Assembly (NCBI GenBank): GCA_036567965.1
Contig: DATCTN010000021.1
Location: 220,221-284,220, forward strand
DNA length: 64,000 bases
Source of the DNA: Candidatus Kryptoniota bacterium
GTDB taxonomy: Bacteria; Bacteroidota; Ignavibacteria; Kryptoniales; JAKASW01
Reading direction: 5' to 3'
The notes under the pieces were generated by a model. That model made no database searches. It was not told the DNA's origin and was given only the letters and a program-made list of their open reading frames with translations. The stretch's first letter is position 1. Every line of letters begins with the position of its first letter. A program made the translations under genes and the position numbers. Positions 36,747-46,409 of this stretch are shown in pieces.

Positions 36747-36767
36747 AGCCGCTCCAATGCTTTCAAG

Positions 36768-36799
36768 TCCCGATTGGCAACAGCCAGTCGGGATTTTTT
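36768..36799 (+). terminator. Intrinsic terminator after the cold-shock gene
   Basis: An 11-bp stem, TCCCGATTGGC (36768-36778) with GCCAGTCGGGA (36783-36793), has one G-T wobble and an AACA loop. Six T follow at 36794-36799. Confidence 0.92.
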
Positions 36800-36892
36800 G
36801 TTTTAGGGGAAACTCTGATCGGCTTGCACGGGCGTGCTTTTGGGTAACATTTGGCCAGGCATCTCGTATTCCTGATCAAAAGGAGTTGGAAC

Positions 36893-37351
36893 ATGGAACG
36901 CAGGTTATATCGCTCCAGGAAAAATCGGGTCGTCGCCGGTGTGGCGGGTGGACTCGGTGAATACTTCGACATCGACCCTGTGTTCGTCAGAATTATCTTT
37001 GTGCTCGCGACTTTGGCGAGCGGAACCGGGCTGATTGCTTACATAATTCTCTGGATCGTCGTCCCCCACGAGAAAATAGTTTTTCCCGAACAAAAATCTA
37101 CCGCGGAAGGAGATACTGCCATGCAAGACAAACAACATGAATACGAATACAGAAACCGCAGGCGACGCGGAAGCGCCATTGGCGGAATAACACTGATCGT
37201 TATCGGCGGACTGTTCCTCGCGGACAATTATCTGCCTCACTTCAGTTTCTCTGATACGTGGCCGCTCATACTGGTCGCCATCGGCATCGGCCTTATCGTG
37301 AACTCTGTCCGCAGGGAAGAAGAGAAGGAAGATCGTCATGAAAATCAGTAG
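36893..37351 (+). CDS. PspC-domain membrane protein
   Basis: A 152-aa membrane protein. The start at 36893 has AAGGAG seven bases upstream. The PspC domain is clear: RRLYRSRKNRVVAGVAGGLGEYFDIDPVFVRIIFVLATL, then a helix ending in LWIVVP. A linker and a second pair of helices resembling the LiaF-like N-terminal membrane region follow (GGITLIVIGGLFLADNYLPHF, WPLILVAIGIGLIV). PspC proteins take part in envelope-stress sensing. It overlaps the next gene by 14 bases. Confidence 0.9.
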   Translation: MERRLYRSRKNRVVAGVAGGLGEYFDIDPVFVRIIFVLATLASGTGLIAYIILWIVVPHEKIVFPEQKSTAEGDTAMQDKQHEYEYRNRRRRGSAIGGITLIVIGGLFLADNYLPHFSFSDTWPLILVAIGIGLIVNSVRREEEKEDRHENQ

Positions 37352-38243
37352 ACTATTTGCGGGAGTGTTGATTGTTGCGCTGGGAGTGGCTCTCTTTCTC
37401 ACCAACTTCGACGTGCTTTCTGTAAATTGGCGATTCATTTTCAAGTTGTGGCCGGTCCTCCTCGTGTTTGGCGGGATCTCCGTCCTTGTCTCCAATTCAA
37501 AATGGCGGGCGGTTCTATACGGAGTAACCTCGGTCCTGGTTATACTGTGGATCTTCTCGGCGGCCTCGGTCGGATGGGGAAACTTTCATGGACTATTCCA
37601 TCGAGGCGATAGGACGGCGCACACACAGGAATTTGTACAAGACATGGAGAAGGGGATTCGCCACGGCCAGTTGAGGCTCAATTCCGGCGCGGGCACGTTT
37701 AATATTAATGATACCACCGATGACATGTTTTACGCACGAGCCGAAACCAATGTCGGATACTATTCTCTTGATGTCGACAAAGACGGCGCGACAGAGACTC
37801 TGAATCTGAATTATGAGGAAAAGAATAATAGCTGGAACTTCGGTGGTTCTACGAATACGGTGGACATGAAGCTCAATCCGAATCTGGACTGGAAGATCGT
37901 CGCGGAGGTCGGTGCCTGTTCTACTGATTTCGATCTTACTCCGTATATCGTCCAGCGCGTTGAGCTTAAGGCGGGCGCTTCTTCATTGAAAGTGAAAGTC
38001 GGAGACAGAGCGGATTCTACCACGGTTAAAATGGATGCCGGTGCCTCGAGCATTACCGTTTATGTCCCACAGGGATCCGGGTGCCAGATCAGTGACCGGG
38101 CAGAATTATCAAGCAAGTCTTTTCCTGATTTTGTAAAAGGTGACGACGGTACATATCATACGGCGAATTTCGAAAACTCCAAGAAGAAAGTCTTCATTGA
38201 AGCGGAAGCGGGCGTGTCATCGATAAAGGTCAGAAGGTATTGA
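37338..38243 (+). CDS. LiaF-like / toastrack-domain envelope protein
   Basis: A 301-aa protein. Three or four N-terminal helices (FAGVLIVALGVALFLTNF; FIFKLWPVLLVFGGISVLV; YGVTSVLVILWIFSAA) match the LiaI/LiaF-like membrane region. A repetitive beta domain of the toastrack/DUF2154 kind follows (RLNSGAGTFNI, VELKAGASSLKVKVGD, VKMDAGASSITVYVP, FIEAEAGVSSIKVRRY), with four recurring GA(S/G)S turns. With the overlapping PspC gene it probably forms a cell-envelope stress module. A terminator follows. Confidence 0.82.
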   Translation: MKISRLFAGVLIVALGVALFLTNFDVLSVNWRFIFKLWPVLLVFGGISVLVSNSKWRAVLYGVTSVLVILWIFSAASVGWGNFHGLFHRGDRTAHTQEFVQDMEKGIRHGQLRLNSGAGTFNINDTTDDMFYARAETNVGYYSLDVDKDGATETLNLNYEEKNNSWNFGGSTNTVDMKLNPNLDWKIVAEVGACSTDFDLTPYIVQRVELKAGASSLKVKVGDRADSTTVKMDAGASSITVYVPQGSGCQISDRAELSSKSFPDFVKGDDGTYHTANFENSKKKVFIEAEAGVSSIKVRRY

Positions 38244-38294
38244 ACTGACAGGCAAACGTAGAGAACGTGCCTGAATTGCCGTAGTGGCATGCAG

Positions 38295-38322
38295 TCGCCC
38301 TCATCTGAGGGCGATTTTTTTT
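38295..38322 (+). terminator. Intrinsic terminator after the PspC/LiaF-like pair
   Basis: TCGCCCTCA (38295-38303) pairs with TGAGGGCGA (38306-38314), and eight T follow (38315-38322). Confidence 0.93.
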
Positions 38323-38474
38323 GGAGTATCATAGACGGACGGGGTCGGTCTGGTGCATAGGATCTATTCGTCAACTCTTCTTGCCATCTCCGGAAGTGTC
38401 CCGGCAAACGAAACATTGATGTGTTCTTTAGAAGATTCCTCGTCGTCACTTGGCCACTCCTCATCAGACTCCTG

Positions 38475-38505
38475 GGAATGACAAGAATGCCCCGACTGTC
38501 ATTCC
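38475..38505. repeat. Palindromic intergenic repeat (GGAATGACA/TGTCATTCC)
   Basis: Perfect 9-bp arms GGAATGACA (38475-38483) and TGTCATTCC (38497-38505) have a 13-base loop. Flanking words (AGATTCCTCGTC to the left, GGGCGAAGCAACGCGAAT to the right) resemble a dispersed intergenic repeat type seen in many Bacteroidota-like genomes, with two facing copies here. The region 38323-38676 holds no gene. Confidence 0.55.
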
Positions 38506-38676
38506 GGGCGAAGCAACGCGAATTATTTTTCTTTTTTCCGCGGTATGCGCAGATTAGATTTGAGCCGGATCGGAAACCGATTTTCCCGGAACCTTTAGAC
38601 TTTCCGATCGACGAAAATTGTTGCGATCGGATTGAATAATCCTTTATTCCCGTTCGGTCGAGTATGGAGGAAGGGC

Positions 38677-39201
38677 ATGGCACAACTGATTGTCTTCGCG
38701 GCAGGGTCGGCATTAATGCTTTACATTTCTCGTAAGGGACTCGTCGACCGCCACTCCTATGGATACTACAGGTTCTTTGGGTTTGAATTTGTGCTGCTGT
38801 CAATTGTCGCGAACATGGATCCCTGGTTCGTGTCACCCTTTGCGCCGCTGCAGCTCATCTCATGGCTCGCGCTGGCATCTTCGATAGCTATTGCGGCGGT
38901 AGGATTTGTCACGCTCCGTAAAAATGGAAAACCGGCCTCCGGCGTGGATGATACAACGCTAATTGTAACTAGCGGCATTTATCGATTCATCAGACATCCT
39001 CTTTACCTGTCCCTTATCCTCCTGGAAATAGGAGCAGTCCTGAAATCTCCATCTCTGTTTGGCGGGATACTTATCGTAGGTGGAATGTTTTCATTCTTCA
39101 GTACCGCCCGCGCTGAGGAAACATTCAACACTGCCAAGTTCGGTGCTGTTTACGAAGAGTACATGGTACACACGAAAATGTTCGTGCCATACCTGTTTTA
39201 G
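38677..39201 (+). CDS. Isoprenylcysteine carboxyl methyltransferase-like membrane protein
   Basis: A 174-aa protein from the ATG at 38677, with GGAGG six bases upstream. It has about four to five membrane helices. The C-terminal ICMT/PEMT motif is present: TSGIYRFIRHPLYLSLILLEIGAVL, then RAEETFNTAKFGAVYEEYM. Bacterial members methylate unknown small molecules or lipids using SAM. It is a single gene; the substrate is unknown. Confidence 0.82.
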   Translation: MAQLIVFAAGSALMLYISRKGLVDRHSYGYYRFFGFEFVLLSIVANMDPWFVSPFAPLQLISWLALASSIAIAAVGFVTLRKNGKPASGVDDTTLIVTSGIYRFIRHPLYLSLILLEIGAVLKSPSLFGGILIVGGMFSFFSTARAEETFNTAKFGAVYEEYMVHTKMFVPYLF

Positions 39202-39302
39202 TCCCTCCAATCGACTACCCTGAGTTGCATGTCGCGGTGGCAAACGGTCTGTTTATTTATTGATGTCCTCCAACCCCGCACACGCATTTGGCAGTGGAAT
39301 CC

Positions 39303-39334
39303 TTTGCAAGTGGAACATGAGTCTGATTAATTTG
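39303..39334 (+). promoter_or_regulatory. Probable promoter of the deoxy-sugar operon
   Basis: TTTG at 39303-39306, a 20-bp spacer, then TTAATTTG at 39327-39334, one mismatch from TAnnTTTG. It lies 52 bases before the transporter GTG. Confidence 0.45.
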
Positions 39335-39385
39335 TAGTCAAAATATTCATAGGCTTCTCAATCGCACTTGAAAGGAAGGCTCGCG

Positions 39386-41194
39386 GTGAAATTGGTTAAG
39401 AGACTGATGATGTCGTGCATGGTGCTGGCTGGCACGGCAACATCTTGTTTTGCCGCGTCTCCCGGTACAAAGATGCCTTCACTTCTGACAATGACGCCGG
39501 TCGACTGGGTGATCATTGTACTGTACTTCGTCGTTGTCCTTGTGATCGGTTTCTATCTTAAGAAGTATACGCACACCGGCGAAGAGTTTTTCATGGCCGG
39601 CAGGAAGATGACAGCCTGGATCGCGGGACTGAGCTTCATATCGGCGAACCTGAGCTCTCTCGAGACGATGGGTTGGTCGGCCATGTCGTACCAGTACGGG
39701 ATGCTGGGCGCGCATGCATATCTCATCGGGGCGATTCCTGCGATACTGTTCCTGGCGGTAGTAATGATGCCGTTCTATTATGTCAGCAGAACGCATTCCG
39801 TCCCCGGCTACCTCAAACTCAGATTCGGAGAGTCGAGCAGACTCCTCGCCGGAATTTCTTTTACGTTCATGACCGTACTTGTTTGCGGTGTCAATATGTT
39901 CGCGATGGCGAAGATCATGCAGCTCCTTCTGGGTTGGAATTTCGATGTCTGCATCTGGGTTTCGTCTCTTACGGTTGCGGTGTATGTTTCTTTAGGCGGA
40001 CTCCTTTCGGCGGTCTTCAACGAAGTGCTGCAGTTCTTCCTGATCTGGCTCGGGCTCCTTCTCATTCCGATTCTCGGGATAATCGATGCGGGGGGCTGGA
40101 CAAACATGATGGCTGCTATAAGCGCTCAGCATCCGGGCCAGAACTTCACGAGCCTCTGGGCAAGTCTCGGCTCCGCCTCCGATAACCCGATGGGTATGCA
40201 TTGGACAGGAATGGTTTTCGGACTGGGACTGGCTGTTTCATTTGGATACTGGTGCACTGATTTTTTACAGGTACAACGCGTGATGGCGGCGAAAAGCCTG
40301 AGAGCGGCGCAGAACGGCACGATTATCGGCGCCGGAATAAAAATGATGGTCCCGCTTATCGTGACGATTCCCGGCTTGCTCGGGCTGGCGGTACTCACCC
40401 AAAAGTCGGGCATTGTTCTCGTTCCGGAAAGTGTCGCGCAGGCAACCGGCGGCCACAGCTACAACGAAGTGCTGCCGCTTATGATGGCACGATATCTCGG
40501 TCCGGGTCTGCTCGGTCTCGGTATCACCGCGATGGTTGCGGGATTTATGTCGGGAATGGCCGGCAACGTAAGCGCGTTCGCGACAGTCTGGACGTACGAT
40601 GTGTATCGCCCTCTCATTAACAAGAATGCTGAAGACTCCCATTATGTGAGCATGGGACGCTGGAGCTCGATCGTAGGAGTATTTATCGCAATCCTAACCG
40701 CTTATGCGGCCCGACTCTTCAGTAACATCCTTGTTTATCTGCAAGTGCTCGTATCGTTTTTCATTATCCCTCTCTTCGGCGTGGTAATTCTAGGAATGCT
40801 CTGGAAACGCGCAACTTCATCCGCGGGGTTCTGGGGATTCCTTTCCGGGATTCTGACATCGGTCGGCGAGTTCGTTTATGTCCATATGTTCCCGGGCTAT
40901 TTTGATGCGACGAAGTTGAATCCTGCACATACGAAGATCATCGCGCTCTCGCCGCTCGCGCAAGATATGGCTGTGAACATGTACAGCGCTCTCTGGTCCC
41001 TGTGTGTTTGCGTCACTGTAACTGTTCTGGTCAGCTTGTTTACGAAACCGAAATCAAGCGAAGAACTTAAGAATCTTGTTTACGGATTTACACACGCGCC
41101 GGATGAGGGGCCGATTCCATGGTACAGGCACCCTAAGTTGTGGGCGAGCGTAGTGCTCGTTGTTCTCATTACGGTCAATATCATTTTCTGGTGA
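39386..41194 (+). CDS. Sodium:solute symporter (SSS family), probable fucose/rhamnose importer
   Basis: A 602-aa transporter with about 14 helices. After a signal-like N-terminus (VKRLMMSCMVLAGTATSCFAAS) come the SSS landmarks: DWVIIVLYFVVVLVIGFYLKK, EEFFMAGRKMTAWIAGLSFISANLSSLETMGW, GYWCTDFLQVQRVMAAKS, and a C-terminal YRHPKLWASVVLVVLITVNIIF. The GTG at 39386 follows an AGGAAGG. It uses the sodium gradient to import a solute. The sugar is inferred from the downstream FucA, FucI and RhaB-like genes. Confidence 0.88.
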   Translation: MKLVKRLMMSCMVLAGTATSCFAASPGTKMPSLLTMTPVDWVIIVLYFVVVLVIGFYLKKYTHTGEEFFMAGRKMTAWIAGLSFISANLSSLETMGWSAMSYQYGMLGAHAYLIGAIPAILFLAVVMMPFYYVSRTHSVPGYLKLRFGESSRLLAGISFTFMTVLVCGVNMFAMAKIMQLLLGWNFDVCIWVSSLTVAVYVSLGGLLSAVFNEVLQFFLIWLGLLLIPILGIIDAGGWTNMMAAISAQHPGQNFTSLWASLGSASDNPMGMHWTGMVFGLGLAVSFGYWCTDFLQVQRVMAAKSLRAAQNGTIIGAGIKMMVPLIVTIPGLLGLAVLTQKSGIVLVPESVAQATGGHSYNEVLPLMMARYLGPGLLGLGITAMVAGFMSGMAGNVSAFATVWTYDVYRPLINKNAEDSHYVSMGRWSSIVGVFIAILTAYAARLFSNILVYLQVLVSFFIIPLFGVVILGMLWKRATSSAGFWGFLSGILTSVGEFVYVHMFPGYFDATKLNPAHTKIIALSPLAQDMAVNMYSALWSLCVCVTVTVLVSLFTKPKSSEELKNLVYGFTHAPDEGPIPWYRHPKLWASVVLVVLITVNIIFW

Positions 41195-41204
41195 CAGATT
41201 GAAC

Positions 41205-41432
41205 ATGAAAAAATCCGGACAGATCGAAATCTGGTTCTTCATTGGCTCGCTTGTCCTGGTGTACGGGATCCTGATTACCGGAGCGGGTATCTACTATCTG
41301 ATCAAACCGCCTGAACATCTCGTCGTGCTCGGAGAATTGCACTCTGATATCTGGTGGGGAGCACTCCTGATCTGCATCGGCTCATTCTACGTCTTCAGGT
41401 ATTGGCCGTTCGGAAAGGGAAAGAGTTCATAG
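41205..41432 (+). CDS. Small two-helix membrane protein, unknown
   Basis: A 75-aa protein with two membrane helices (IWFFIGSLVLVYGILITGAGIYYL and WWGALLICIGSFYVFRYW) and short charged ends. It lies 10 bases after the symporter and 44 before fucA, so it is co-transcribed and may be a transporter accessory. I do not recognise the family. Confidence 0.8.
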   Translation: MKKSGQIEIWFFIGSLVLVYGILITGAGIYYLIKPPEHLVVLGELHSDIWWGALLICIGSFYVFRYWPFGKGKSS

Positions 41433-41476
41433 GAGTGCGAATTAAAATCGAAAATTAGAACGTCTGGAGAAAAATA

Positions 41477-42166
41477 ATGGAATCAACGCTCGATTCAATG
41501 AAAGACGAAATGATCGGGGTCGGGAAAAGAGTATACGATCGCGGATTCGTGGCATCGAATGACGGTAACATAAGTTTGCGCCTCGACGAACGATCGGTCC
41601 TGATTACTCCGACTGGTGTGAGTAAAGGATTTATGAAGCGCGACGATCTCATAATAATCGATATGGACGCCAGGCTGATCGAAGGAAAGAGAAAACCTTC
41701 GTCTGAATCCAACATGCATGTGCAGATATACAAAGATCGTCCCGACGTCAATGGGATCTGTCATGCGCATCCGCCCTACGCAACCGGGTTTGCAGTCGCA
41801 GGGATTCCTCTCGATAAGATGATACTCCCGGAATTCATAATTGCGGTCGGCCGTGTCCCGGTGGTGGAATATGGAACAACCGGCACATACGAACTGTATG
41901 GCGCTATGGCAAAATACATACAGGACTACGATGCGTTCCTGCTTGCGAATCATGGCGCGACGACGGTCGGCAGCAGTGTCCTCTCGGCGTACCACAAGAT
42001 GGAAACATTGGAGCATGCAGCTAAAATCCAGTTCCTCGCTCATCAGTTGGGGAGAATCAATGAACTAAACAAGAAGCAGGTGAGTCAGCTGATTTCTCTC
42101 AGAGAAAAGTTCGGGATTCGCAAAGATGTCGGGTTGAAGCCGGTGCGTCGGCCCCGAAGAAAATAG
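41477..42166 (+). CDS. fucA: Class II aldolase, L-fuculose/rhamnulose-1-phosphate aldolase-like
   Basis: A 229-aa zinc-dependent class II aldolase. [39 protein letters not shown] (catalytic Glu), [15 protein letters not shown] (zinc His pair) and [13 protein letters not shown] (third His) are all in place. It splits the sugar-1-phosphate to dihydroxyacetone phosphate and lactaldehyde. Whether it prefers fuculose or rhamnulose phosphate cannot be settled by sequence, but FucI lies directly downstream, 13 bases on. Confidence 0.88.
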   Translation: MESTLDSMKDEMIGVGKRVYDRGFVASNDGNISLRLDERSVLITPTGVSKGFMKRDDLIIIDMDARLIEGKRKPSSESNMHVQIYKDRPDVNGICHAHPPYATGFAVAGIPLDKMILPEFIIAVGRVPVVEYGTTGTYELYGAMAKYIQDYDAFLLANHGATTVGSSVLSAYHKMETLEHAAKIQFLAHQLGRINELNKKQVSQLISLREKFGIRKDVGLKPVRRPRRK

Positions 42167-42179
42167 AAAGGCTGAAGTC

Positions 42180-43994
42180 ATGAAGACAGAATCTTTCAAA
42201 TTGAATGCGCCCGTGAATCGTCTCAAGGGAAGCATGCCGAAAATCGGAATACGTCCCGTCATCGATGGCAGACGCAAGGGCGTCAGGGAATCGCTCGAGA
42301 ACCAGACAATGTCGATGGCACGGTCCGCCGCAAAATTTCTGGGAGAGAACATTAAGCACTCAAACGGACTGCCGGTAGAGTTTGTTATTCCTAAGTTCTG
42401 TATCGGTGGAGCAGCTGAGGCGGCGGAATGCGCGGAGCTGTTTGCGAGAGAAGGCGTGGGCGTGTCGCTCACGGTGACGCCGTGCTGGTGTTATGGTACA
42501 GAGGTGATGGACCCGGACCCGGTCATGCCGAAAGCTGTGTGGGGATTCAACGGGACGGAGCGCCCCGGAGCTGTCTACCTCGCAGCGGCACTCGCTGGTT
42601 ACACGCAGAAGGGTCTTCCCACATTCGGTATTTATGGTAAAGACGTCCAGGACGCCGGCGACACGACGATCCCTGCGGACGTGAAGGACAAGCTGCTGCG
42701 ATTTGCGAAGGCTGGTCTTGCAGCGGCACAGCTAAAAGGAAAATCGTACTTGTCCATCGGATCTGTATCTATGGGAATCGCAGGATCGGTGGTCGATCCC
42801 AGCTTCTTCCATGATTACCTCGGCATGCGGAACGAGACGGTAGACATGTCGGAAATCATCCGTCGAGTCGAAGAGAATATTTTTGACCGGAAGGAATTCG
42901 AAACAGCTCTTGCGTGGACGAGGAGATACTGCAATGAAGGTGAAGACCCAAACACGGAAAAGAAATCGCGCGAGCGCAAGGACTACGAATGGGAATTCGT
43001 GGTCAAGATGGCAATCATCGCCAGGGACCTGATGGTCGGAAACCCTGCACTCGCGGAAGCGGGTTTCGGTGAAGAAGCCATGGGTCACAACGCGATTGTC
43101 GCCGGATTCCAGGGACAAAGACAATGGACGGATCATTTTCCAAACGGAGATTTTCTCGAGGCAATCCTGAATTCCTCTTTCGATTGGAACGGCATTCGAC
43201 AACCTTATATCATGGCGACCGAAAATGACAGTCTGAACGGCACGGCCATGCTTCTCAGTCATCTTCTCAGCGGCACCGCGCAGATATTTTCCGATGTCAG
43301 GACATACTGGAGTCCGGCAGCGGTGAAACGAATCACCAGGAAATCCCTGAAGGGAAAAGCTGCGAACGGCATTCTTCACCTCATAAATTCCGGATCCACC
43401 ACGCTTGATGGTACAGGAAGACAGCGGTTGAGAGGGAAACCGGCAATGAAACCGTTTTGGGAAATCTCATCCGAGGAAGCAATTGCCTGTCTCAACGCGA
43501 CGCGCTGGTGTCCCGCGACATCCGAATACTTCCGCGGCGGCGGATTCTCGTCTCAATTCCTTACAGAAGGAGACATGCCGGTGACTATGAGCCGGATAAA
43601 CCTTGTGAAAGGTCTGGGTCCCGTTCTCCAGATTGCCGAAGGATATACGGTCGAACTACCTTCCGATGTCAATCGGACCCTCGACAGGCGCACAGATCGG
43701 ACCTGGCCTACAACATGGTTCGCTCCGATCCTCACAGGGAGCGGTGCCTTCACCAGCGTCTACTCTGTAATGGCAAACTGGGGCGCCAACCATGGTGCAA
43801 TAGGCTACGGACACATCGGCGACGCACTCATCACCCTCGCGTCGATGCTCAGGATTCCGGTCAACATGCACAACGTGGCTCAGGAAAGGATTTATAGGCC
43901 AAGTGCGTGGAACGCGTTCGGCACGCAGGACCTGGAGGGTGCCGATTACAGGGCGTGCAAAAACTTCGGCCCGCTCTACGGACTCCATCCTTGA
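42180..43994 (+). CDS. fucI: L-fucose isomerase
   Basis: A 604-aa manganese-dependent ketol isomerase (fucose to fuculose). It matches FucI along its length: [76 protein letters not shown] (catalytic Asp), and [23 protein letters not shown] (catalytic His region). Length is the family norm of about 590-600. The stop overlaps the kinase TTG start (TTGA). Confidence 0.96.
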   Translation: MKTESFKLNAPVNRLKGSMPKIGIRPVIDGRRKGVRESLENQTMSMARSAAKFLGENIKHSNGLPVEFVIPKFCIGGAAEAAECAELFAREGVGVSLTVTPCWCYGTEVMDPDPVMPKAVWGFNGTERPGAVYLAAALAGYTQKGLPTFGIYGKDVQDAGDTTIPADVKDKLLRFAKAGLAAAQLKGKSYLSIGSVSMGIAGSVVDPSFFHDYLGMRNETVDMSEIIRRVEENIFDRKEFETALAWTRRYCNEGEDPNTEKKSRERKDYEWEFVVKMAIIARDLMVGNPALAEAGFGEEAMGHNAIVAGFQGQRQWTDHFPNGDFLEAILNSSFDWNGIRQPYIMATENDSLNGTAMLLSHLLSGTAQIFSDVRTYWSPAAVKRITRKSLKGKAANGILHLINSGSTTLDGTGRQRLRGKPAMKPFWEISSEEAIACLNATRWCPATSEYFRGGGFSSQFLTEGDMPVTMSRINLVKGLGPVLQIAEGYTVELPSDVNRTLDRRTDRTWPTTWFAPILTGSGAFTSVYSVMANWGANHGAIGYGHIGDALITLASMLRIPVNMHNVAQERIYRPSAWNAFGTQDLEGADYRACKNFGPLYGLHP

Positions 43995-45439
43995 AGAAGT
44001 ACCTCGCATTTGATTTCGGCGCCGACAGTGGACGAGCAATCCTGGGTATTGTGTCCGGCGGTAAGGTTCGGCTCGAAGAGGTACACCGGTTCCCAAACAG
44101 GCAAATCACGATCGACGGACATCTCCACTGGGACGCCGCCTATCTGCTTGACGAGCTGAAGAAAGGACTATCACTTGCAGTGAAACAGGGTCATGCAGAC
44201 ATCTCGTCGGTCGGGATAGATTCGTGGGGAGTCGACTTTGCGATCGTCGGAGAAGATGGCCGACTCATCGAGCAGCCATATTCCTACCGGGACTCGAGAA
44301 CAAACGGTATGATGGAACAGGTGTTCAAAAAAATCTCAAAGGCGGAGATTTATTCGTGCACGGGAATACAATTCATGCAGATCAATTCGATCTATCAGCT
44401 TTATTCCGAATTCTGCGACAATCCAGCGAGGCTTAATTCATCCGTGACGCTCCTGTTCATGGCTGACCTTTTCAATTATTTCCTTACGGGGAAAAAATTA
44501 TCCGAATACACGATCGCATCGACTTCACAGTTGTTGAACGTGCATGAAAAGAGATGGGACAGCAAAATATTTTCAAGTCTCGGATTGCCGATAGGTATTA
44601 TGGCTCCTATCGTGGATCCGGGGACTATACTCGGTCCACTGGCACGTGAACTCGGACGGGAAAGCGGGCTAGGGGAAGATGTTAATGTCGTTGCGGTTGG
44701 GTGCCACGATACGGCGAGCGCGGTCGCGGCAGTTCCGGCCACAGGCGACGACTGGGCTTTCCTGAGTTCTGGTACCTGGTCAATAATCGGAACCGAGTTG
44801 GACCATCCCAACGTAAGTGAAGAGGCGCTTAGAGATGATTTCACGAACGAGGGTGGAGTACGCAACAGAATCAGATTTGTACGGAACGTAATGGGAATGT
44901 GGCTTCTGCAGGAGCTTCGGAGGAATTGGAAAGTCGAGGGAAAAGACTATTCTTACGACGAACTTTCGAATATGGCCGAGCACGCGCGCAGGATCGGGTC
45001 GGTAATAGATCCGGAAGACATGTCGTTCCTGAACCCGCCCTATATGGCAGCCGTCGTAAGAGATTATTGCAAAAAGACTCATCAACGGATTCCGCAGACG
45101 GATGAAGAAATTGTTTTCTGCGTACTTCACAGTCTAGCAATTAAGTATTCATCTACCCTGCAGAAGATGAGGTGTATAACGGGAAGGAAGACATCGCGGC
45201 TTCACATAGTGGGAGGAGGATCAAGGAACGACTTGCTGAATCAAATGACTGCGGACGCTTGCGGGATTCCTGTGACTGCGGGTCCTGCGGAAGCAACGGC
45301 TTTGGGGAATATCATGGTACAGGCGATGGCGGATGGGGAAGTCGAGTCGCTTGACGAAGCAAGGAGAATTGTGGGGGAATCGTTTCCGGTAAAAGTGTTT
45401 AAGCCGGCGGGCCGGTACAAAGAAAAAGGATACGGATAA
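43991..45439 (+). CDS. FGGY carbohydrate kinase, rhamnulokinase-like
   Basis: A 482-aa sugar kinase. The start is the TTG at 43991 overlapping the fucI stop; this gives the normal N-terminus [18 protein letters not shown], while longer frames add unrelated residues. RhaB-type motifs follow: [67 protein letters not shown] and [19 protein letters not shown]. It phosphorylates a ketose at O1. In this context it probably phosphorylates fuculose, a role RhaB-type kinases often fill where FucK is absent. It is the last gene of the operon. Confidence 0.9.
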   Translation: MKKYLAFDFGADSGRAILGIVSGGKVRLEEVHRFPNRQITIDGHLHWDAAYLLDELKKGLSLAVKQGHADISSVGIDSWGVDFAIVGEDGRLIEQPYSYRDSRTNGMMEQVFKKISKAEIYSCTGIQFMQINSIYQLYSEFCDNPARLNSSVTLLFMADLFNYFLTGKKLSEYTIASTSQLLNVHEKRWDSKIFSSLGLPIGIMAPIVDPGTILGPLARELGRESGLGEDVNVVAVGCHDTASAVAAVPATGDDWAFLSSGTWSIIGTELDHPNVSEEALRDDFTNEGGVRNRIRFVRNVMGMWLLQELRRNWKVEGKDYSYDELSNMAEHARRIGSVIDPEDMSFLNPPYMAAVVRDYCKKTHQRIPQTDEEIVFCVLHSLAIKYSSTLQKMRCITGRKTSRLHIVGGGSRNDLLNQMTADACGIPVTAGPAEATALGNIMVQAMADGEVESLDEARRIVGESFPVKVFKPAGRYKEKGYG

Positions 45440-45481
45440 AACGGTTTAGACGGATTTACGCGGATTAATATTAACCGTTTT
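45438..45481 (+). terminator. Hairpin at the end of the deoxy-sugar operon
   Basis: Arms AAAACGGTT (45438-45446) and AACCGTTTT (45473-45481) overlap the kinase stop codon. The loop is 26 bases and there is only a short T run, so it is a weak or atypical terminator at best. Confidence 0.35.
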
Positions 45482-45497
45482 CATCCGTCCCGACTAT

Positions 45498-45658
45498 ACT
45501 CGACGAAGCTTTAGCGTAGTCAACTTTGCTCCTGGAGGAGCTTCGTCGACTAAAGTCGGGTACGCTCCAGGGGAGCTTCGTCGACTAAAGTCGACTACGC
45601 TCTTGTGAAGATTCGAGGAGAGTGGTGGACTATGATGTGTCCGAGCTTCGTCGACTAA
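45498..45658. repeat. Left copy of a palindrome-rich direct repeat flanking the GIY-YIG gene
   Basis: A 161-bp stretch starts CTCGACGAAGCTTTAGCG and ends CTTCGTCGACTAAA. It matches 46043-46168 with about seven substitutions, but it contains an extra 35-bp internal duplication holding another GTCGACTAAAGTCG unit. Each unit pairs a GCTCC/GGAGC hairpin with TTCGTCGAC half-sites. The GIY-YIG stop codon is supplied by the repeat (CTAAA read on the minus strand). Confidence 0.85.
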
Positions 45659-45900
45659 ACGATTCGCTTCTTCAGAATAGCTTTGCCAGAACCTGTCTTG
45701 AAATACTTTTCGAGTTCTCTGGCTTTGCGTTCGGTTTGAACGGCAACATAAGCGACGAGCTCAAGTGGTCGATACGCCTTTGTAGATTGGATCAAACCCG
45801 TAACATGTTCATTTAGTCTTCTGCGGAGATCATTTGTAGAGCCAACATACAGGAAGTCCCGCAGAGTACTCCTCAAGAAATACACGTAATAGAATACCAT
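45655..45900 (-). CDS. Small GIY-YIG nuclease (UPF0213/UvrC-N type)
   Basis: An 81-aa protein made of one GIY-YIG domain. YYVYFLRS stands for the GIY strand and FLYVGSTNDLRRRLNEH for the YIG strand with its catalytic Arg; a conserved Glu lies in RELEKYFKTGSG. The size matches the UPF0213 group, whose cellular role is unclear. The ATG is at 45900. The gene is bracketed by two direct copies of a palindrome-rich repeat and ends within one of them, which suggests that gene and repeat have spread together. There is no other gene between 45901 and 46652. Confidence 0.9.
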   Translation of the reverse strand: MVFYYVYFLRSTLRDFLYVGSTNDLRRRLNEHVTGLIQSTKAYRPLELVAYVAVQTERKARELEKYFKTGSGKAILKKRIV

Positions 45901-46042
45901 ACTCCGCCATGACTATTCGAGCAAAGCTAATCCGTAATTCAATTACTTTCCGTCAGACAGCGTTTCTTTCAGCTGAGACGATCGAACGGGTTCTTCATCC
46001 ACAGCGGTTTACTTTACGAAGTCCCGCCAGTAGTCGACTGCG

Positions 46043-46168
46043 CTCGACGAAGCTTTAGCGTAGTCAACTTCGCTCCTGAAGGAGCTTCGTCGACTAAAGT
46101 CGACTACGCTCTTGTGGAGATTCGACGAGAGCGGTGGACCATGATGTGTTCGAGCTTCGTCGACTAAA
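46043..46168. repeat. Right copy of the palindrome-rich direct repeat
   Basis: A 126-bp copy, about 94% identical to 45498-45658 apart from the 35-bp duplication in the left copy. Its centre is GCTCCTGAAGGAGC (46072-46085), and outer half-sites such as GTAGTC/GACTAC give a larger imperfect palindrome. More decayed units continue to about 46265, including GCTCCTTCGGAGC at 46244-46256. Confidence 0.82.
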
Positions 46169-46270
46169 GGTCGAGTTCACCCGACGAAGCCCTGCGCAGT
46201 CAACTTCGCTCCTTGCGGAGGTTCGTTGACCGTGGTCGGGTGCGCTCCTTCGGAGCTTCGTCGACCGGAG

Positions 46271-46409
46271 GGAGGGATTCTCCGCCGGAGGCGGACTCGA
46301 TACCCCTTTAGAGAGTATGACCGTTTAGTCCGCCTATGGCGGATTGCCTTCAGCCACTCACTTGCTTCGGTGATGGAACAATGATGGGATGGAACCTCTG
46401 GCGGAGAGG
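46271..46409 (-). pseudogene. Broken tRNA-Ser copy 1 with inserted hairpins
   Basis: This stretch matches the intact tRNA-Ser at 46653-46745 in the T-stem, variable arm and D-arm. In the T-arm, five tRNA bases are replaced by TCCGCCGGAGGCGGA (46281-46295). In the anticodon arm, seven are replaced by TCCGCCTATGGCGGA (46329-46343). The 5' end of the tRNA is replaced by unrelated sequence. It differs from copy 3 (46525-46663) at only about three positions, so the two share a recent duplication. Confidence 0.75.

Noticed and set aside
45498..46265. CRISPR array
   Set aside because: The repeats are palindrome units of unequal size without regular spacers, and no cas genes are present.
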